Source: Palsa-504 sp963744005
GTDB lineage: Bacteria > Actinomycetota > Actinomycetes > Streptosporangiales > Streptosporangiaceae
Reading direction: 5' to 3'
Assembly: GCA_963744005.1 (NCBI GenBank)
Contig: CAVURU010000003.1
Span: 1,488,001 to 1,552,000, forward strand
DNA length: 64,000 bases
Part shown: positions 39,965-48,133 of the stretch, one piece after another
Layout of the letters: each line of letters opens with the position of its first letter
Position numbering within the stretch: the stretch's first letter is position 1
The notes under the pieces: generated by a model
The model's input: only the letters and a program-made list of their open reading frames with translations
Databases searched by the model: none
Told to the model about the DNA's origin: nothing
Program-made: the position numbers and the translations under genes

Positions 39965-40459
39965 ATGCCATCTGAGTACGCCAAGACGCTCGGCGCGCGG
40001 CTGCGCGCCATCCGCACCCAGCAAGGACTCTCGTTGCACGGCGTCGAGGAGAAGTCCCGCGGCCGCTGGAAGGCCGTCGTGGTCGGCTCCTATGAGCGCG
40101 GAGACCGGTCCGTCACCGTCCAGAAGCTGGCCGAGCTGGCCGAGTTCTACGGGGTGCCGGTGTCGGAGCTGCTGCCCGGCGATGCCACCCCGACGCCGCT
40201 GGTGCCGTCGCCCAAGCTGGTCATCGACCTCGAGCGGATGAGCCAGCTGCCGAAGGACAAGGTCGGCCCGCTGGCCCGGTACGTGGCGACCATCCAGAGC
40301 CAGCGCGGCGACTACAACGGCCGCGTCCTGTCGGTACGGCACGAAGACCTTCGCTCGCTCGCGGTTATTTACGACAAGTCCCCGGCCGACCTGACGGAAG
40401 AACTGATCAGCTGGGGCGTCCTCGACGCCGACGCGCGCGGGGCGATCGACGGGTTCTAA
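39965..40459 (+). CDS. bldD: BldD, c-di-GMP-responsive master regulator of development
   Basis: 164 residues. MPSEYAKTLGARLRAIRTQQ, GLSLHGVEEKSRGRWKAVVV, GSYERGDRSVTVQKLAELAE is the BldD N-terminal helix-turn-helix domain, almost identical to the Streptomyces protein. The C-terminal domain holds RGDYNGRVLSVRHED, which satisfies the RXD-X8-RXXD c-di-GMP-binding signature; c-di-GMP drives dimerisation and repression of sporulation genes. Start ATG 39965 (GAGGAA upstream) chosen over the open frame from 39836. Next to pyrR, as in Streptomyces. Confidence 0.96.
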   Translation: MPSEYAKTLGARLRAIRTQQGLSLHGVEEKSRGRWKAVVVGSYERGDRSVTVQKLAELAEFYGVPVSELLPGDATPTPLVPSPKLVIDLERMSQLPKDKVGPLARYVATIQSQRGDYNGRVLSVRHEDLRSLAVIYDKSPADLTEELISWGVLDADARGAIDGF

Positions 40460-40462
40460 GGG

Positions 40463-40945
40463 CTAACCGGCCGGCCGGAGCGGGAGCGGAGACGGGACCT
40501 CGACGCCAAGCGCGGTCTCCGCGAGCGACAGGAACGTCTCCGCATCCCGCAGCAGGTCGTCGGCCTCCCGGGCAGAAGCCGCGCGAGGCAGGCCAGCCTC
40601 GGCGGCCGCCCGCTTGCCGGCCCCGGCGGCGAAGTAGGCCGCCCACTCGCTGAGGGCCGGCTCGACCTGCGGCAGCAGATCCCACACGCTATGCGGCTTA
40701 CGGCGCCTGGTCTTGGGCTCGCCCCGGGCCGCCACGACGGCCGCCGCGGCCCGCAGCGCCGCCAGATGCGCCGTGACATACCGCGCGCCGGGCGACGTCT
40801 CGCTGGCCGCCTCGCTGAGTCCCCGCCGCGCGGACTGGAGCATGCTGATCACCGTCGGCGGCACAGGAACCCCGGGCACCGCCATCATCCCGGCAGGCCG
40901 CGAGCCGGTCCGGCTGCTCGTCCGCACCCCCGCTGTGTTCACCAT
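40463..40945 (-). CDS. SAV_6107-family HEPN domain protein
   Basis: 160 residues. RYVTAHLAALRAAAAVVAAR, HSVWDLLPQVEPALSEWAAY, FAAGAGKRAAAEAGLPRAAS, AREADDLLRDAETFLSLAE match the actinobacterial SAV_6107 HEPN family. HEPN domains are helical bundles, some RNases, but the RxxxxH catalytic motif is not evident here. The start is uncertain; an internal ATG pair near the VPGVPVPP segment may be used instead of 40945. Convergent with bldD, 4 bases apart. Confidence 0.8.
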   Translation of the reverse strand: MVNTAGVRTSSRTGSRPAGMMAVPGVPVPPTVISMLQSARRGLSEAASETSPGARYVTAHLAALRAAAAVVAARGEPKTRRRKPHSVWDLLPQVEPALSEWAAYFAAGAGKRAAAEAGLPRAASAREADDLLRDAETFLSLAETALGVEVPSPLPLRPAG

Positions 40946-41477
40946 CGCCCCTCATCTCCTCTCCTGCCCCGGCAGGCGAGACGCTTTCTTCTCGCCGCAC
41001 CGCCCGGGGCCGGTACACCTATTCGAACATCAATTCGTTCTAGTGTCCAGTTGTTATTCGATGTTTTCGAAGATACTGAGGGGCTCTGACATTTTGCCCG
41101 CGAGCAGGGCGGCAGCGGGGCCGCCAGCGAAGACCGGGCACCGGGACCGGTTCCGCCGGGCACGCAGAGCGGGTTGAGATCCGCCGGGGCTGGGCAAACC
41201 TACGGCACCGGCCTGGACGGACGACCCGGGGTACGGGGCCTGGATGGCCAGGGGCCGGATTTCCTGGCGGCATCCTGCGGACCAGGCTATTTGCGTGCAT
41301 CGCGGGTGTTTGTGCGGCCAGCGTCCCGGGACTGTATTTTTGACGCGTGCCGTCCTCGCCCGCCGCCACGGACGGGAGCAGGAGACCGCCGGCCGGAACT
41401 GCGGCGGGTCTCCAGGCGTTGGGGAGGATGCCACATCGGAAGCTGCCGGGGAGCTCAGGGCGACGGGGGTTGGCGTT
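40946..41477. other. intergenic region ahead of the GH2 gene
   Basis: No convincing gene. An AT-rich island (41015-41090) holds the inverted repeat TTCGA-TGTTT-TCGAA (41057-41071) and a TTCGAAC half-site (41022-41028), reminiscent of but not matching the SOS box spacing. The 200 bases before the GH2 start are GC-rich with no clear promoter. Confidence 0.5.
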
Positions 41478-44400
41478 ATGTCTAGCGTTACTGATGCGGA
41501 CGCCAGACCCGCGGCTGACGAACTCGACACCGCCCATGCGAGCGACGCAGAGCACGGACTCGTCTCGCTGCACGAGGCCGGCGCCGCGCACGAGGCCGGC
41601 GCCGCGCACGAGGCCGGCGCCGCGCACGAGGCCGGACCGGAGCAGGAGACCGGCACGGCGCAGCACGATGTCCAGGCCGAGTTCGATGCCATCGTGGAGG
41701 CGGACGCCGAGCCGGGCCGGGCGGAGGCCGAGGCCCAGGCCCAGCAGCCGGCGCGGGCCAAGAAGGCACGAGGTGCCAAGAAGCAGCGGGGCAAGCGCGC
41801 AGGGGCCATCAAGACGGCTTCGGCCGCGGCGGCCGCCGGGGCCGAAGTGACGCAAGCGGCAACGGCAGCCCCGTCACACGCTGGGACCCCGGCGGGACCA
41901 CGCGCTCAGACAGCTGGCCCGGGCGCGGGCCCCGCTGCGGCCAGCGACGACAGCACGGAGGACGGCCCGGCGGAGGCAGCGGAGCCTGGCTCCGCGCCGG
42001 AGGCAGCCGGGCTTGACGCGTCCGGTGAGGACAACGCGGAGGAATCAGGCACGGTCGAGGAACCGTCCGAGGACGCGGCGGAGACAGAGTCTTCTCAGGC
42101 GGTGTCTTCTCAGGCGGTGTCCTCCCAGGCGGCATCTTCCCCCCCGGGGTCATCTCCCGCGGCCGCCGGGGAAGCGGCCGCCGGGGAAACAGCGAGGGTG
42201 ACGGGGAGCCGGGCGGTCAGCACGCCTGCCCCGGAGGGCACGCCGCCGGGCCAGGCGGGAGCGCCGCAGCCGGACGAGCAGGCGCCGCACCTGCAGGAGA
42301 GCGCCGGAGGCGTGGCCCCGGCGGCGTTCACCGCAGTTCCGCCGCCTCCTCCCCCGCGTCCCGTGGGGCCGGGGACTTCGGGGTGGAGGGGATCGGGTGA
42401 GGAGGACGCAAAGTCCTGGCGGGTGTCACGGCGGACGCTGATCCAGGTCGGCCTGATCGCGGGGGCGGGCGGTGCCGCGGTGGGGCTGACCAGCCTGGTC
42501 GGGCGGGTCGCGCCGTCGGTCGAGCCGCAGCCAACCAACCTGACCGTCCCGCTGAACGCCAACTGGCTGTTCGGCGGCCAGTACATGGCGGGCTCGGAGA
42601 GCTCGTTCTATGAGGACAGCGGCTTCGCCCAGATCTCGCTGCCGCACACGGTCACGCCGCTGTCCTGGCGGTACTGGAACCCGGACAGCTGGCAGCAGGT
42701 GTGGATCTACCGGCGGCATTTCGACGGCGGGCCGCTGATCAGCTCCCGCCCCCCGGGGAACCGGATCCTGGTCGACTTCGACGGGGTCATGGTGAACGCC
42801 ACCGTGGTCATCAACGACACGACGGTGGCCACGCACCAGGGCGGATACCTGGGGTTCTCCGCGGAGCTCAGCGGTCATGTCACCGCGGGCGACAACCTGC
42901 TGTCGGTCGTGGTGGACTCCACCTGCCTGCCGCTGCCGCCGTTCAGCCCGGGCAACGGGGTGCTGACGGTCGACTTCTTCCAGCCCGGCGGGATCTACCG
43001 CGACGCCACGCTTCGGGTCGTACCCCAGGCCTTCCTGTCCGACCTGTTCGCCCTCCCGGCCGACGTGCTCAGCACAGCGCCGCGAGTGGACGTGGAGTGC
43101 ACGGTGGACTCCGCCATCCAGGGCAGCGCCCGCGGCACCCTGCTGGTCGAGCTGCTCGACGGCGACACGCGGATCGCCACCAAGATCATCGCGGTCACCA
43201 TGAAGTCGGCGGGCGTGGCGACGGCCAAGCTCAGCCTGACCGAGCTCGGGCCAGTCACCTTGTGGTCCCCGGACAACCCGAAGCTGTACACCGTGCGGGC
43301 CGTGCTGGCCTTTCCCGGCGTCGGCAGCCACGAGCTGACCAAGCGGATCGGGTTCCGGGAGGCATCGTTCCGGCCTGACGGGTTCTACCTGAACGGCCAG
43401 CGGCTGCAGATCTTCGGGCTGAACCGGCACCAGCTCTACCCGTTCTCCGGCATGGCCATGCCGGAGCGGGTGCAGCGCCGGGACGCCGAGATCCTGAAGT
43501 ACGAGCTCAACTGCAACATGGTCCGCTGCTCGCACTACCCGCAGTCGCCGCACTTCCTCGACGCCTGCGACGAACTGGGCCTGCTGGTCTGGGAGGAGGC
43601 GCCGGGCTGGCACAACGTGGACAGCAGCCCGGTCTGGCAGAACGCGGTGGTGCAGAACGTCCGGGAGATGGTGACCCGGGACCGCAGCCGCCCCTCGGTC
43701 ATCATCTGGGGCACCCGGCTCAACGAGGTGCCGCCCGAGCTGCCCAACCTGTGGGCCACCACCCGGCAGGTGGCGGCCGGACTGGACGGATCCCGGCCCA
43801 GCTCCGGGGCGATGACGTACCACAAGACCCTGGACTGGAACGAAGACGTCTTCGCCTACAACGACTACACGCGCGACCCGCAGACCGGCGACGCGGCCCT
43901 GCGGCCCCCGATGCCCGGCCTGCCGTACCTGATCACCGAGGCCGTCGGGGTCACCGAGCCGCGGCCGCACCACTACGCCTGGACCGACCCGCCGTTCGTG
44001 CTGGCCATGCAGGCCGCCCTGCACGCCCAGTCCCAGGGCCTGGCCCGCAAGGAAGCCGGGTACGCCGGGATGCTGGGCTGGGCCGGCTTCGACTACGCCT
44101 CGCCGGAAGGCCTGGACCCAGAATCGGTCAAGTTCGCCGGGGTGGTGGACAGCTTCCGGGTCCTCAAGCCCGGCTCGGCCATCTACCAGGCCCAGGTGGA
44201 CCCGTCGGTGCGCCCGGTCATCGTGCCTGTCTTCTTCTGGGACCCAGACGGGATCTTCCCCATCCCGGCCCCGGCGGTGATGATCGCCAGCAACTGCGAC
44301 CGGCTGGAGATCTTCATCGGCAGCACGCACGCCGCCACCGGGCGGCCGGAGACACAGGAATCGCCGTACAACGGGCTGGTCCATCCCCCGTTCATGGTCA

Positions 44401-44825
44401 ACCTGCCCCGCGGCATGCCCCAGGGCCAGCCGGACCTGCTGATCGAGGGCTACATGGGCAGCCAGCAGGTGACCGAGCTGCGGATGGCGGCCAACCCGGC
44501 GGGCGACAGGCTGGCCCTGACCGTCGACGACGCGGCCATCGCAGCCGACGGGTCAGACGCCACCCGGGCGCTGTTCCGCGCGGTGGACAAGTACGGCAAC
44601 CTGCGCCGGACCAGGACCGGGGCGGTGACCCTGACGGTGGGCGGCCCGGCCACGCTGATCGGCGACAACCCGTTCGCCTTCGGCGACTACGGCGGGCTCG
44701 GCGCGGTGTGGATCCGCTCGGTCACCGGCCAGGCGGGCACCATCAGCCTGACCGCCAGCCACCCGCAGCTCGGCCGGGCCGAGGTCACGGTCCAGGCCGT
44801 CCGCGCGGGTGGGCAGCTGGTGTAA
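41478..44825 (+). CDS. GH2-family glycoside hydrolase with internal Tat-type signal and long acidic N-terminal extension
   Basis: 1115 residues. Residues 1-315 are Ala/Glu/Ser-rich with tandem repeats. RVSRRTLIQVGLIAGAGGAA (about 314-333) is a twin-arginine motif plus hydrophobic stretch. From about 350 comes a GH2 beta-galactosidase-type enzyme: sugar-binding domain (NWLFGG, FDGVMVNATVVIND, FFQPGGIYRDATLRVV), Ig-like domain, and TIM barrel (GLNRHQLYPFSG, NMVRCSHYPQSPHFLDACDE, LGLLVWEEAPGW). The acid/base Glu is in IIWGTRLNEV and the nucleophile in LPYLITEAVG. A C-terminal beta domain follows. Start ATG 41478 (GGGGG upstream); an internal GTG at 42423 would begin exactly at the Tat motif. Substrate unknown. 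Confidence 0.85.
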   Translation: MSSVTDADARPAADELDTAHASDAEHGLVSLHEAGAAHEAGAAHEAGAAHEAGPEQETGTAQHDVQAEFDAIVEADAEPGRAEAEAQAQQPARAKKARGAKKQRGKRAGAIKTASAAAAAGAEVTQAATAAPSHAGTPAGPRAQTAGPGAGPAAASDDSTEDGPAEAAEPGSAPEAAGLDASGEDNAEESGTVEEPSEDAAETESSQAVSSQAVSSQAASSPPGSSPAAAGEAAAGETARVTGSRAVSTPAPEGTPPGQAGAPQPDEQAPHLQESAGGVAPAAFTAVPPPPPPRPVGPGTSGWRGSGEEDAKSWRVSRRTLIQVGLIAGAGGAAVGLTSLVGRVAPSVEPQPTNLTVPLNANWLFGGQYMAGSESSFYEDSGFAQISLPHTVTPLSWRYWNPDSWQQVWIYRRHFDGGPLISSRPPGNRILVDFDGVMVNATVVINDTTVATHQGGYLGFSAELSGHVTAGDNLLSVVVDSTCLPLPPFSPGNGVLTVDFFQPGGIYRDATLRVVPQAFLSDLFALPADVLSTAPRVDVECTVDSAIQGSARGTLLVELLDGDTRIATKIIAVTMKSAGVATAKLSLTELGPVTLWSPDNPKLYTVRAVLAFPGVGSHELTKRIGFREASFRPDGFYLNGQRLQIFGLNRHQLYPFSGMAMPERVQRRDAEILKYELNCNMVRCSHYPQSPHFLDACDELGLLVWEEAPGWHNVDSSPVWQNAVVQNVREMVTRDRSRPSVIIWGTRLNEVPPELPNLWATTRQVAAGLDGSRPSSGAMTYHKTLDWNEDVFAYNDYTRDPQTGDAALRPPMPGLPYLITEAVGVTEPRPHHYAWTDPPFVLAMQAALHAQSQGLARKEAGYAGMLGWAGFDYASPEGLDPESVKFAGVVDSFRVLKPGSAIYQAQVDPSVRPVIVPVFFWDPDGIFPIPAPAVMIASNCDRLEIFIGSTHAATGRPETQESPYNGLVHPPFMVNLPRGMPQGQPDLLIEGYMGSQQVTELRMAANPAGDRLALTVDDAAIAADGSDATRALFRAVDKYGNLRRTRTGAVTLTVGGPATLIGDNPFAFGDYGGLGAVWIRSVTGQAGTISLTASHPQLGRAEVTVQAVRAGGQLV
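41571..41636 (+). repeat. 18-bp in-frame repeats in the GH2 gene
   Basis: Three full 18-base units plus a partial fourth (CACGAGGCCGGCGCCGCG; starts 41571, 41589, 41607, 41625) encode HEAGAA repeats near the N-terminus. Confidence 0.92.
42090..42134 (+). repeat. 15-bp in-frame repeats in the GH2 gene
   Basis: Three 15-base units (TCTTCTCAGGCGGTG-type) encode SSQAV/SSQAA pentapeptides in the disordered extension before the Tat motif. Confidence 0.85.
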
Positions 44826-44863
44826 CCGCGGCGGCGGCCGGCTCGTTCGTTAAGCTTGCGAAG

Positions 44864-45460
44864 ATGCAGAGCGCGCTTTCGGTCAGCGAGCTGACCACGG
44901 CGGAGTTCACCGCCCGGCTTGATGACATGGTCGAGCTCTACGCGGCGGCGATGGACCCGGCCCGGTGGGTGCTGCCGAGCCGCCGGTCGGTGATGGCCGG
45001 GCACGCCGCCAACCCGGGGTTCCGCGCGCTGCTGGCCACGGTGGACGGGACCGGCGAGCCGGCCGCGTTCAGCTACGGCTTCCATGGCGCGCCCGGGCAG
45101 TGGTGGCACGACACGGTGGCCCGGGCGCTGGTGGACGCGCACGGCCAGGCCGCGGCGGCCGTGTGGCTGGAGGAGTCCTTCGAGGTGGCCGAGCTGCACG
45201 TGTCCCCGGATTACCAGGGGCACGGGACCGGCGCCCGGCTGCTGCAGCAGCTCACCTCGGGCCGGCCGGAGCGCACGGCGCTGCTGTCGACCAGGGACGC
45301 CGACACCCCGGCCCGGCGGCTGTACCGCGGGACGGGCTTCACCGACCTGCTGACCCGCTTCATCTTCTTCCCGAGCGGGGACCCGCCTTACGCGGTGATG
45401 GGCGCCGAGCTGCCGTTGCGGGCGCTGACGCCCCGCTCGGAGAGGCCGAGCCGCTCGTAG
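44864..45460 (+). CDS. GNAT-family acetyltransferase
   Basis: About 198 residues. The acetyl-CoA-binding motif A is ELHVSPDYQGHGTGARLLQQ (Q-x-x-G-x-G), followed by ALLSTRDADTPARRLYRGTG and FTDLLTRFIFFPSGDPPYAV, normal GNAT motif B. Start ATG 44864 (MQSALSVSELTTAEF); the frame is open far upstream through the GH2 gene. Its last 73 bases overlap the convergent metF. Substrate unknown. Confidence 0.85.
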   Translation: MQSALSVSELTTAEFTARLDDMVELYAAAMDPARWVLPSRRSVMAGHAANPGFRALLATVDGTGEPAAFSYGFHGAPGQWWHDTVARALVDAHGQAAAAVWLEESFEVAELHVSPDYQGHGTGARLLQQLTSGRPERTALLSTRDADTPARRLYRGTGFTDLLTRFIFFPSGDPPYAVMGAELPLRALTPRSERPSRS

Positions 45461-46389
45461 ATCTCCCGGGTGGCCCGGGACCAGTTGAGAGTGAAGAAGT
45501 GCAGGCCGGGCACGCCCTCGGCCAGCAGCCGCTCGCACATCCCGGCGGCGTAGTCCACCCCGATCTCGCGGACCGCGGACCGGTCATCGGCCACGGCCTG
45601 CAGCCGTTCCCACAACTCGGGAGGGATCCGGCAGCCGCCCAGCTCTATGGCGCGCTCGATGACCCGCAGGCTCGTCACCGGCATGATGCCGGGGATGATT
45701 GGCACGTCGCAGCCCTGCGCCGCGACCCGGTCCCGCATCCGCAGGTAGTCCTCGGGGTAGAAGAACATGGTGGTGATGGCGTAGTCAGCGCCGGCCCGGC
45801 ACTTGTTCACGAAGAACTCCACGTCCGCGTCCAGGCTGGGCGAGCGGGGGTGCTGCTCGGGGAAGGCGGCCACGCCGACACTGAAGTCACCAGCCGAACG
45901 GACCAGGCTGACCAGCTCGGCGGTGTAGCTGAAGCCGTCCGGATGGGCGACCCATTCGGCGTTGGGGTCACCGGGCGGGTCACCGCGCAGGGCCAGCATG
46001 TTGTGCACGCCGACGGCGGCGTAAGCCCCGATGACCTGCCGGAGCTCGGCTACCGAGTGGTTGACGGCGGTCAGGTGCCCGACCGCGGTCAAGGTGGTCT
46101 CCGCGGCGATCCGGCCGGTGACCCGGACCGTCCGGTCCCGGGTCGAGCCGCCTGCGCCGTAGGTCACCGACACGAAGGTGGGCCGCAGCGGCTCCAGCTT
46201 CCTGATGGCCCGCCAGAGCTGGTGTTCCTCGGCCTCGGTCTTGGGCGGCATGAACTCGAACGAGAACGACTGGCGGCCGTCGGCGAGCAGGTCGCGGATG
46301 AGCGGCTGAGGCCGTTCCCGCGGCGGCACGCCGGCATGCGGCAACGCGGCACCTGCGATGGGCCGCGGACGCGGCGGGCTCGGCGGCAT
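45388..46389 (-). CDS. metF: methylenetetrahydrofolate reductase
   Basis: Reduces 5,10-methylene- to 5-methyl-THF for methionine synthesis; FAD enzyme. 333 residues. FSFEFMPPKTEAEEHQLWRA carries the catalytic Glu, VSVTYGAGGSTRDRTV the FAD region, NMLALRGDPPGD, FFVNKCRAGADYAITTMFF, PIIPGIMPVTS and GLHFFTLNWSRATREIYERL follow in order. The first 25 residues are Pro-rich, so the start may be later. Leftward; an Rv2175c-like gene lies just upstream, as near Rv2172c in M. tuberculosis. Confidence 0.93.
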   Translation of the reverse strand: MPPSPPRPRPIAGAALPHAGVPPRERPQPLIRDLLADGRQSFSFEFMPPKTEAEEHQLWRAIRKLEPLRPTFVSVTYGAGGSTRDRTVRVTGRIAAETTLTAVGHLTAVNHSVAELRQVIGAYAAVGVHNMLALRGDPPGDPNAEWVAHPDGFSYTAELVSLVRSAGDFSVGVAAFPEQHPRSPSLDADVEFFVNKCRAGADYAITTMFFYPEDYLRMRDRVAAQGCDVPIIPGIMPVTSLRVIERAIELGGCRIPPELWERLQAVADDRSAVREIGVDYAAGMCERLLAEGVPGLHFFTLNWSRATREIYERLGLSERGVSARNGSSAPITA

Positions 46390-46407
46390 AGCGGAAGCCT
46401 AGCCGCT

Positions 46408-46770
46408 CTAGAAGGCGAGGGCCTGAGCCCTCCGGTTCACCTCGGTGCCCCGGTGCCTGGCGAGCGCGTCGATCGGCGTGCCGGGCAGCGTCTCGTCCGA
46501 GGTGAACAGCCAGCGGAGCGCGTCCTGCTCGTCGAAGCCGCAGTCGAAGAGCAGGGTGAGAGTCCCGGGCAGCCCCTTGACGACCTGCTGGCCGTCGAGG
46601 AAGGCGGCCGGAACCGCGAGCGCCCGGTCCGGGCGGTTCACGGCCAGGAGCTTGCGTTCGCGGAGAAGCTGCTTCACTCGCCCAGCCGGAATGTCGAGCT
46701 GACGGGCTACCTCGGGGAGTGACAGCCATGCGCCGACGAGAGCGTCGGTCGAGGGGTCGATCTGCGCCAC
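46408..46770 (-). CDS. Rv2175c-like DNA-binding protein
   Basis: About 120 residues. AWLSLPEVARQLDIPAGRVK, QLLRERKLLAVNR is a MerR/Xre-like winged helix, and KGLPGTLTLLFDCGFDEQDA, LRWLFTSDETLPGTPIDALA the family-specific C-terminal part ending RRAQALAF. In M. tuberculosis Rv2175c binds DNA and is phosphorylated by its neighbour PknL; here a PASTA kinase lies 1.4 kb away. GTG 46770 chosen to match the family N-terminus (AQIDPSTDALVGAWL); the frame is open to 47007. Confidence 0.87.
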   Translation of the reverse strand: MAQIDPSTDALVGAWLSLPEVARQLDIPAGRVKQLLRERKLLAVNRPDRALAVPAAFLDGQQVVKGLPGTLTLLFDCGFDEQDALRWLFTSDETLPGTPIDALARHRGTEVNRRAQALAF

Positions 46771-46853
46771 GACACCAATGTCCCACGCCCGGGCCCACTC
46801 CAAACACCGGGGTGACCCGCAGGTGAGCAGAATCTGTCGGCCAGGACATACGC

Positions 46854-48039
46854 TCAGGCGGCGGCGTCCTTGACCGGCACGGCGGGGTCGCCCAGCCGGG
46901 CGGCGTCCACCAGCCGGGCGTCGGCGATCATCCGCCGGCCCTGGAGCAGGTCCCGGGGCCGGTCCACGGTCAGCAGGGCGACCAGCCGGCCGTCGGCGAG
47001 CCAGCACGCGGCCCAGGCCGGGCCGGCCGGGTCCCCGCGCCAGACGATCCGGTCGGCGGCACCGTGGTACCCGGCGTACTGGACCATGCGGCCGAACTGC
47101 TCGGACCAGGAGTACGGCACCGGGTCGTAGGCCTCATCCCCGCCGAGCACGTTGGCCGCGACGGTCTCGGGCGCGCGCAGCGCGACGTCCCAGTGCTCGA
47201 AGCGGAGCCGCCGGCCGAACCGGCGCGAGGTGAACGCGGCGCAGTCCCCCACGGCGTAGACGCCCGGCACGGAGGCCCTCAGGCCAGGCGTCAACGGCCA
47301 CCCCGTTCTCCAGCCGCAGGCCGGAACTTGCCAGCCAGCCGGTGGCCGGCCGGACCCCGACCGCGGTGACGATCTCGTCGGCCGCGATCCAGCCGCCATC
47401 CGCCAGGGCCAGGCCGCCGGGCTGCACCGAATCGACCGGCACGCCGGTGCGCAGCTGCACGCCGGCCTCCGCGTACCAGGGGGCGGTCTTGGCCCCGACC
47501 GCCGCGCCGACGGCCGCGGCGGCCGGGGCCGGGCCGGCCTCGACCACGGTGACCTCGGCGCCGGCCGCGGCCGCCGCGGTGGCCAGCTCAGCACCGATCC
47601 ACCCGGCGCCCACCACGGCCAGCCGCAGCCCGGGCCGGAGCAGGGCCCGCAGGGCCAGCGCGTCATCGTAGCTGCGCAGGAACCGCTGCGGGCCGGGCCC
47701 GGGCAGCGCGACCGGCCCGGCCCCGGTGGCCAGGACCAGGTGGTCATACGGATACCGGGCCCGGTCGGTGACCAGGACACCGGGCTCCAGGCTGGTAGCC
47801 GTCTCGCCGGGCCGGAAGGCCACGTCCAGGCCCGCGAAGTCGGCGTGCAGCGACGGGTCGACCCCGTCGGTCAGCACCTTCTTGGACAGCGGCGGCCGGT
47901 CGTACGGCGGCCGCGTCTCGGCTCCGATCAAGGTGATCCGGCCCGCGAAACCGCGCTCCCGCAGCGCGGTCACGGTGCGCAGCCCGGCCAGGCCCGCGCC
48001 CGCCACCAGCACCCGTCCGTCATCGGCCATAGGGAGCAT
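46854..48039 (-). CDS. NAD(P)/FAD-dependent ferredoxin-reductase-like oxidoreductase, one frameshift
   Basis: About 395 residues when joined. GRVLVAGAGLAGLRTVTAL is the FAD dinucleotide loop, RPPYDRPPLSKKVL a family signature, LRLAVVGAGWIGAELATAAA the NAD loop, and VPGVYAVGDCAAF the second FAD motif, followed by a reductase C-terminal domain (HWDVALRAPETVAANVLGG). The type fits rubredoxin/ferredoxin reductases that feed P450s or dioxygenases; no partner is nearby. The frame breaks near 47285, between GVAVDAW and LTPGLRASVPG. Start 48039 or the ATG at 48030. Confidence 0.85.
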
Positions 48040-48133
48040 TATTCAAAAGCCGCCGGCCGGCGTCGCGGCCGCGGGCCCAAGGGCCTGGTGTTTGCCGCGC
48101 CGCACAGAGCCAAACAACCGTAAACTCATCGCG

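Noticed and set aside
41022..41071. Possible LexA (SOS) boxes upstream of the HEPN gene
   Set aside because: TTCGAAC and TTCGA-N5-TCGAA do not have the CGAAC-N4-GTTCG spacing required.
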